Source: CAYMRB01 sp964392615 (GTDB taxonomy: Bacteria > Planctomycetota > UBA8108). From it: DNA of 10,336 bases. The notes beneath the pieces are model-generated. The model did no database searches. It saw only the letters and a program-made list of their open reading frames with translations, and was not told the DNA's origin. The stretch covers positions 1 to 10,336 of the forward strand of contig CAYMRB010000364.1 in the NCBI GenBank assembly GCA_964392615.1, written 5' to 3'. The first letter of the stretch is position 1. Each line of letters begins with the position of its first letter. A program made the translations under genes and the position numbers. Below, piece after piece: positions 5,798 to 10,336 of the stretch.

Positions 5798-8056
5798 TCA
5801 GGGCGATGCCGATCCGTCCGGCTCGGTATCCAGAAGCGCGCGGACTCGGTCCAGGAGCTCGCTCGGCGCGAAAGGCTTCTGCAGGAAACGCGCCGAGTCC
5901 GTCGCGTCCAGACCGAGCGTCTTCGCGCAATCGGCCGCGTATCCCGACATGAACAGCGTACGAAGGCGAGGGCGGCGCTGCCTCATGCGCACCGCCAGCT
6001 CCGGACCGCTCGCTCCCGGCATGACGACGTCGGTGATGAGCAGCTCGATCACCGTGTCGTGCGACGCGCCGATCTCCAGAGCGTCACGCGGACAGTCGGT
6101 CTCGAGGACCTCGTACCCGTGCCGACTCAGGATATCGCTGACGAGCGTCCGTACCTGCGGGTCGTCGTCGACGACGAGGATCGTCTCGCCCGCTCCACCG
6201 CTCTCGCGCCTCTTTCCGGGCTCGATGGCGGCTCGGGGCTCCGAAGCGCTTTCGCAGAGGGGCAGAGCGACCTTGAATGTGGTCCCGCACCCCGGCTCGC
6301 TGTCGACCGTGATCCGACCGCCGAGCTGCTCGATCGTACCGTGCGCCATCGACAGCCCCAACCCCGTCCCCTGACCGGGGCCCTTCGTCGTGAAGAACGG
6401 CTCGAAGATCTGCGGCCGGATTTCCGCCGGAATCCCCGTGCCGGAATCGCTCACAGCGAGCACGCCGTGTGACACGGTGCCTCGGTCCGTGTCGACATCT
6501 TCTCGCGACACCGCGATCTTCAGCGCCCCGCCGTGCGGCATCGCATCGCGGGCGTTCACCGCCAGATTCATGACGACCTGGTTCAGCTGCGCGACGTCCA
6601 CACGAATCGGCAGGTCGCCCTCGTCGCAGTCGCACGAGAACGACAGCTCGATGTGTTTTTCGAGGAGATGCCGCGTGAGCTCGACGGCCTCGGCCGCGAG
6701 CTTGCAGAGGTCGACGTCCGCGAGCTCGAAGACCTGCTTGCGAGAGAAGGCTAGCAGCTGCCGTGTGAGGGCCGCAGCACGGTTCGCGGCATCGCCGATC
6801 TGATCGGCACGCCGCGCAACCCCGTCGTCCGTCGACAGGCGCAGCAGCTCCGCGTTCCCGAGTATGACAGTCAGGACGTTGTTGAAGTCGTGAGCGACAC
6901 CGCTCGCCAGCTGACCGAGTGCCCACAGCCGCTCTTTCTGGATCATCTGCTCCTGGGTCCGCTGAAGCTCCTCCAAGGTGTTGCGGAGCACCGATTCGCT
7001 CTCGCTCAGATCGCGCAGCGTCAGCAGGGTGGTGAGCGCGTCCTCGACCCGACGTCCGACCTCGGTGAGCAACCGCTTGTCATCGTCCGTCCACTCGTGC
7101 TCGTGCGCACACCGGTGAAGGCCCAACGCCCAGTCAGGCCCCTTCCGCGGACGGACGGCCTGGACCATCATGCCGCGAATCTGAAACTCGAGGGCGAATT
7201 CTCGGCCGAGCGACGCCTCGATTTCCTCGCCGTAACGCGTCAGCGGTTCACCCGTACGCAAGACCTTCTCGATCATGCCACGGCGCGGCGCGTCGAGCGG
7301 CAACGCGACGTCCGGTCTCCCACCGATTCCCGGGAACTCCGGCCGAGTTCGCTCGAACGGCAATCCGACCGAGGCGACCTGCGGATCGCAGGGGCAGCTG
7401 AGCCACGCGCGATCGGAATCGAGGATGTCCAGAAGCTCCCTCAACACGCCGCCGAGCATGTCTTCGACGCTGTCGGCGCCCGCGATCACGTGCTGCACGC
7501 GATCCATGGCCACGAGATGACGCAGCCGCGCCTTCTCCTCGATCTCCCGAGCGCGGTCGCGCTGCACCGCCGCGAGCCGCCCGGCCAGCACGTAGACTCC
7601 GACGGCCAGCCCGACGAACGACGCGACGCCGAGAAGGTCGCGAGCCTTGTCCAGCGCACGGCTCTCCTTTCCGATGAGCCACACATCGTCCAGCGCGTCG
7701 AGCTCCTCGGTGAAATCGAGCGTGAGGTCGCCGAGCATGCAGACGATGACGAACAGGAACGGAAAGCGAAGGCTCTCCCCGGCGAAGTCCCGCAGAAGCG
7801 AGATGACGAGCGGAAGGAAGACGCCGATGGACAGCACCAGGACGATGAGATCCTCCCAGTGGGCGCTGACCAGTCCCGCATGGCGCGCGAACTTGAACGA
7901 GACGCGCGCCACGGCGATCGTCGCGATCCCGGTGACGATCAACAGCAACAGTCGACGCCAACGCGGGGACAGAACCCCATCCGACGACACCCCCGCGGAG
8001 TCCCTCCCGTTCCCTCCTGCGTGCTCGGCCGAAGCACGCTCCAAGATGCCGCTCAC
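5798..8056 (-). CDS. Hybrid sensor histidine kinase (4TM-GAF-HisKA-HATPase-REC), compact paralogue
   Basis: This is an inner-membrane hybrid histidine kinase of 752 residues and the compact tandem paralogue of the next gene. Helices lie at about 36-56, 68-88, 97-115 and 143-162; the GAF domain covers about 186-347 and ends in LHRCAHEHEWTDDDKRLL. A short coiled linker leads to His389 (GVAHDFNN). HATPase boxes are N501, D537 (SDSGTGIP), FEPFFTTK and GTGLGLS (563-569). The single receiver has D630-D632, phosphoacceptor D676, S704 and K727, and the protein ends soon after it. There is no HPt or output domain. The frame extends to an ATG at 8104, but that codon has a GGAGG directly abutting it (zero spacing) and overlaps a candidate -10 box. 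GTG 8056 has AGGAG 8 bases upstream and places Trp33 in register with Trp33 of the paralogue, so I start there. The stimulus and target are unknown. Confidence 0.92.
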   Translation of the reverse strand: MSGILERASAEHAGGNGRDSAGVSSDGVLSPRWRRLLLLIVTGIATIAVARVSFKFARHAGLVSAHWEDLIVLVLSIGVFLPLVISLLRDFAGESLRFPFLFVIVCMLGDLTLDFTEELDALDDVWLIGKESRALDKARDLLGVASFVGLAVGVYVLAGRLAAVQRDRAREIEEKARLRHLVAMDRVQHVIAGADSVEDMLGGVLRELLDILDSDRAWLSCPCDPQVASVGLPFERTRPEFPGIGGRPDVALPLDAPRRGMIEKVLRTGEPLTRYGEEIEASLGREFALEFQIRGMMVQAVRPRKGPDWALGLHRCAHEHEWTDDDKRLLTEVGRRVEDALTTLLTLRDLSESESVLRNTLEELQRTQEQMIQKERLWALGQLASGVAHDFNNVLTVILGNAELLRLSTDDGVARRADQIGDAANRAAALTRQLLAFSRKQVFELADVDLCKLAAEAVELTRHLLEKHIELSFSCDCDEGDLPIRVDVAQLNQVVMNLAVNARDAMPHGGALKIAVSREDVDTDRGTVSHGVLAVSDSGTGIPAEIRPQIFEPFFTTKGPGQGTGLGLSMAHGTIEQLGGRITVDSEPGCGTTFKVALPLCESASEPRAAIEPGKRRESGGAGETILVVDDDPQVRTLVSDILSRHGYEVLETDCPRDALEIGASHDTVIELLITDVVMPGASGPELAVRMRQRRPRLRTLFMSGYAADCAKTLGLDATDSARFLQKPFAPSELLDRVRALLDTEPDGSASP

Positions 8057-8063
8057 CGTCGAG

Positions 8064-8073
8064 GCTCCTCTCT
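8064..8073 (-). promoter_or_regulatory. Ribosome binding site that sets the GTG start of the compact kinase
   Basis: AGAGAGGAGC on the minus strand has AGGAG at 8065-8069, 8 bases before GTG 8056. It is identical over ten bases to the ribosome site of the large kinase and supports the internal start. Confidence 0.7.
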
Positions 8074-8102
8074 CCCGACGAAGCCCGTTCCCGAGTGCGC
8101 AC

Positions 8103-8131
8103 ATCCTCCCTTCTCGCAGCCCCGATCACAA
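8103..8131 (-). promoter_or_regulatory. Candidate sigma70-like promoter of the compact kinase
   Basis: On the minus strand TTGTGA (8131-8126) is followed after 17 bases by GAGGAT (8108-8103). Alone the boxes are poor, but the arrangement repeats that at 5721-5749, including the preceding ACCCCC. The -10 box covers part of the ATG at 8104, consistent with translation starting further down at 8056 after a leader of about 40 bases. Confidence 0.4.
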
Positions 8132-8140
8132 GGGGGTCCT

Positions 8141-8164
8141 GACGAGCGCGTCAGCGCGCTCGTC
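8141..8164 (-). terminator. GC-rich hairpin enclosing the uvrA stop codon
   Basis: GACGAGCGCG (8141-8150) and CGCGCTCGTC (8155-8164) form a perfect 10-bp stem with a 4-base loop. The loop includes the uvrA TGA stop (8153-8151). The bases after it on the minus strand are AGGACCCCCTTGT, with no run of T, so it may be a weak terminator or a 3'-end stabilising hairpin rather than a classical intrinsic terminator. Confidence 0.45.
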
Positions 8165-10336
8165 GTGCGAGATACCGCCCGGTGTGGCTCGCGTCGACCG
8201 CCGCGACGTCCTCCGGCGTCCCGGCCGCGATGATCCGCCCGCCATCGTCGCCGGCCTCCGGGCCGAGATCGATGACCCAGTCCGCCGCTGCGACGACGTC
8301 GAGCTGGTGCTCGATGACGACCATCGTGTGGCCCTGATCGACGAGCCTCTGGAAGACGTCGACCAGGCGCCGCACGTCATCGAAATGCAGCCCGGTCGTC
8401 GGTTCGTCGAGGATGTAGAGCGCGTCGCCACGCCGCGAGTCGACGAGCTCGCCCGCGAGCTTGACGCGCTGCGCCTCGCCCCCGGACAGCGTCGTCGCCG
8501 CCTGGCCGAGCCCCAGATAACCGAGGCCGACCGACTCGAGCGTCTCGAGGATGCGCAGAATGCCCGGCTGGTTCGCAAAGAACTCGATCGCTCGCGAGAC
8601 CTCCATGTCGAGCACGTCCGCGACCGACGCGCCCTTGAGCAGGACGTCGAGCGTCGCGTCGTTGTAGCGCTTCCCGCGACACTCGTCGCAGCGTACCCAG
8701 ACGTCGGACAGGAAACGCATCTCGATCTTGCGCATCCCCTGCCCGCCGCAGCCGAGACACGCGCCGGTCGGCGAGTTGAAGCTGAAGCGATCCGGCCCGT
8801 AGCCCCGCGTCTTCGACAGAGTCAACGAGGCGAAGAGCGCGCGCACGCGCTCCCAGACGCCCGTATACGTCGCGGGCGTCGACTTCGGCGAGCGACCGAT
8901 CGGACGCTGGTCGATGACGACGACGCGCGCGAAGTCGTCCAGGCCGCGAGCCGCGCGGACGGTGCGCGTGGCCAGCCCGGACGCGCCGGGGTCATCGCCG
9001 TCGCCGGAAGGGTCCTTGGCGATTCGCGCCAGCACGTCCATCACCAGGCTAGATTTCCCGGAGCCCGAGACGCCGGTGACCGCTGTGAGGAGCCCCTTCG
9101 GAATGCGTACGTCGACGTCACGGATGTTGTGGCACGTGACGGCGTCGAGCTCGATCCACGCGTCTCCTGGCGACCGGCGCGGTGCGCGTTCGACGCCGTG
9201 CGCGTCATCCCGCAGCCACGGTCCCGTGACCGACGCGGGATCGTTCGCGACGTCGCTCGGCGTGCCCTCGGCGACGACCTGCCCGCCGCGGCCGCCCGCC
9301 CCGGGTCCGAGATCGATCAGCCAATCGGCCGCCTCGATCGTCTCTCGGTCGTGCTCGACCAGGACGATCGTATTCCCCTGGTCGCGCAACTCGGTCAGGC
9401 TGCGAAGCAGGCGGCCGGTGTCCCGCTGGTGCAGGCCGATCGTTGGCTCGTCGAGCACGTAGATCACGCCGACGAGACGATTGCCGAGTTGCGAGGCGAG
9501 CCGGATGCGCTGCGCCTCTCCACCCGACAACGTGCGCGCGCTGCGGTCGAGCGTCAAGTACCCGAGACCGACGTCCTCGAGGAATCGCAAGCGATTGTCG
9601 ATCTCGCGGCGCACGTCGCGGACGATCTCCTCGTGCCGGGCGTCAAGCACGAGCGAAGCGAAGAACTCGCGCGCAGCCGAGATGGTCGACTCGAGCACGT
9701 CGTGAATGCGCAAGCCCCCGACCTCGACCGCCAGGGATTCCGGACGCAAGCGTCGCCCACCGCAGACCGAGCACACCTGCTTGCGAAACAGCACGTCGAG
9801 CGAATGCCGATCGAGAACCGGATCGGAATCCAGCGCCCACTCCTCGAGGAGTACGGCGAGACCCCGCCAGCTCGTCTCGTGGCGCCGTCCCCCGCGCATC
9901 TTCACCGACACCGTGCCGGTCTCGGTGCCGTACAGAAGCGCGTCGCGAAGCGACTCGGGGATGTCGCCGATCGGCTCGCGACCGAAGCCGTGCTCGGCGA
10001 CGAGCGCCATCGCGGTTCGCAGCACCGACGGTCGCGAGGTCGACAGCAGGCGCTGAAGATTCGGGTCGAGAGCGCCGGGCAGCGGTCGCTCAGGGTGTGA
10101 CAAGACCCGGGCCGGATCCACGCGACGCTCGACGCCGACGCCTCCGCAGCGCTGGCAAGCACCCTCGAAGCTGTTGAACGAGAACATGCGCGGCGTCAGC
10201 TCGCCCTCGAAGCGGAAGTGCCAATCGGGACACGTGGCGGTGCGCGTCCAGAACTCCGGCACGTCCGCCTCGACGCTCGCCTCTGCCGACTGCGAGCGCG
10301 GCGAATCCAACGCGAGGATGCCGTCGCCAATCTCGT
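8151..10336 (-). CDS. uvrA: UvrA, excinuclease ABC damage-recognition ATPase (N-terminus cut off by window edge)
   Basis: UvrA dimerises, finds bulky DNA lesions with UvrB and starts nucleotide excision repair in the cytoplasm. About 727 residues are visible; the frame is open to the window edge (EIGDGILAL precedes the internal TTG at 10310). By comparison with E. coli UvrA, roughly 220 N-terminal residues, with the first Walker A and the UvrB-binding domain, are missing. In visible numbering there are the first zinc module (Cys35, His39, Cys60, Cys63), LSGGE (269-273), Walker B1 VIYVLDEP (290-297), Walker A2 GVSGSGKS (421-428), the second zinc module (Cys526, Cys529, Cys549, Cys552), the second LSGGE (616-620) and Walker B2 LYILDEPTTG (639-648). 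The first zinc module has C-x3-H in place of the E. coli C-x2-C. Because the UvrB-binding domain is off-window, a class II UvrA2 paralogue cannot be fully excluded. The compact kinase starts 94 bases downstream. Confidence 0.96.
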   Translation of the reverse strand, partial: EIGDGILALDSPRSQSAEASVEADVPEFWTRTATCPDWHFRFEGELTPRMFSFNSFEGACQRCGGVGVERRVDPARVLSHPERPLPGALDPNLQRLLSTSRPSVLRTAMALVAEHGFGREPIGDIPESLRDALLYGTETGTVSVKMRGGRRHETSWRGLAVLLEEWALDSDPVLDRHSLDVLFRKQVCSVCGGRRLRPESLAVEVGGLRIHDVLESTISAAREFFASLVLDARHEEIVRDVRREIDNRLRFLEDVGLGYLTLDRSARTLSGGEAQRIRLASQLGNRLVGVIYVLDEPTIGLHQRDTGRLLRSLTELRDQGNTIVLVEHDRETIEAADWLIDLGPGAGGRGGQVVAEGTPSDVANDPASVTGPWLRDDAHGVERAPRRSPGDAWIELDAVTCHNIRDVDVRIPKGLLTAVTGVSGSGKSSLVMDVLARIAKDPSGDGDDPGASGLATRTVRAARGLDDFARVVVIDQRPIGRSPKSTPATYTGVWERVRALFASLTLSKTRGYGPDRFSFNSPTGACLGCGGQGMRKIEMRFLSDVWVRCDECRGKRYNDATLDVLLKGASVADVLDMEVSRAIEFFANQPGILRILETLESVGLGYLGLGQAATTLSGGEAQRVKLAGELVDSRRGDALYILDEPTTGLHFDDVRRLVDVFQRLVDQGHTMVVIEHQLDVVAAADWVIDLGPEAGDDGGRIIAAGTPEDVAAVDASHTGRYLARRAR

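Noticed and set aside
5798..8104. Possibility that the two kinases are one gene split by a frameshift
   Set aside because: Each has its own start, ribosome site, full membrane sensor, kinase core and receiver, so they are two complete genes.
6890..8233. Plus-strand open frame of 447 codons opposite the compact kinase
   Set aside because: It has the same antisense pattern and similar composition to the frame opposite the large kinase, as expected when the two underlying genes are paralogues.
7647..10100. Very long plus-strand open frame (817 codons) opposite uvrA and the compact kinase
   Set aside because: It is antisense to two proteins with intact catalytic motifs, spans the gap between them, has low-complexity Arg/Ser/Pro-rich composition and no recognisable domain; such shadows are common in GC-rich DNA.
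1..10336. Search for mobile elements, CRISPR arrays, tRNA genes, attachment sites or a defence system
   Set aside because: I saw no transposase or integrase, no regularly spaced repeats and no tRNA-like fold; the only long direct repeats are the paralogous kinase segments.

Overview
The window is GC-rich throughout and densely coding, with short gaps between genes. It carries a Mla-type lipid transport operon end, so the host is almost certainly a diderm (Gram-negative) bacterium. The ABC-ATPase to MCE-protein gene order and the large membrane hybrid kinases fit a myxobacterial/deltaproteobacterial-type or similar environmental lineage. That placement is a guess from gene style; no rRNA or other decisive marker is present.

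Layout: bases 1-1701 (+ strand) hold the 3' end of mlaF, then a complete mlaD-like MCE gene. These are the ATPase and the substrate-binding subunit of a phospholipid ABC transporter; the permease gene (mlaE) is not between them and probably lies upstream. They converge on a three-gene stretch on the - strand, which reads in transcription order from the right edge: uvrA (5' end cut off, 10336-8151), a 752-residue hybrid histidine kinase (8056-5798), and a 1309-residue hybrid histidine kinase (5680-1751). There are no tRNA or rRNA genes, insertion sequences, CRISPR arrays or phage genes, and no gene-free stretch longer than about 115 bases.

The most interesting content is the kinase pair. The two are clear tandem paralogues: they share an uncharacterised four-helix membrane sensor, a GAF domain, the HisKA/HATPase core and a receiver. 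The larger one equals the smaller one plus a PAS-GAF-PAS block of about 424 residues, inserted between the first GAF domain and the dimerisation helix, and plus a second, FixJ-like receiver at the C-terminus. Neither has an HPt or DNA-binding output domain, and no partner regulator lies in the window. Their upstream regions share a Shine-Dalgarno block and a promoter-like element with the same 17-base spacing. These shared elements, with the gap-free alignment of the N-termini, place the start of the smaller kinase at an internal GTG (8056) rather than the upstream ATG (8104).

The Mla genes, the kinases and uvrA show no obvious functional link beyond adjacency. The kinases may monitor the envelope through the conserved acidic extracytoplasmic loop, but that is inference only.
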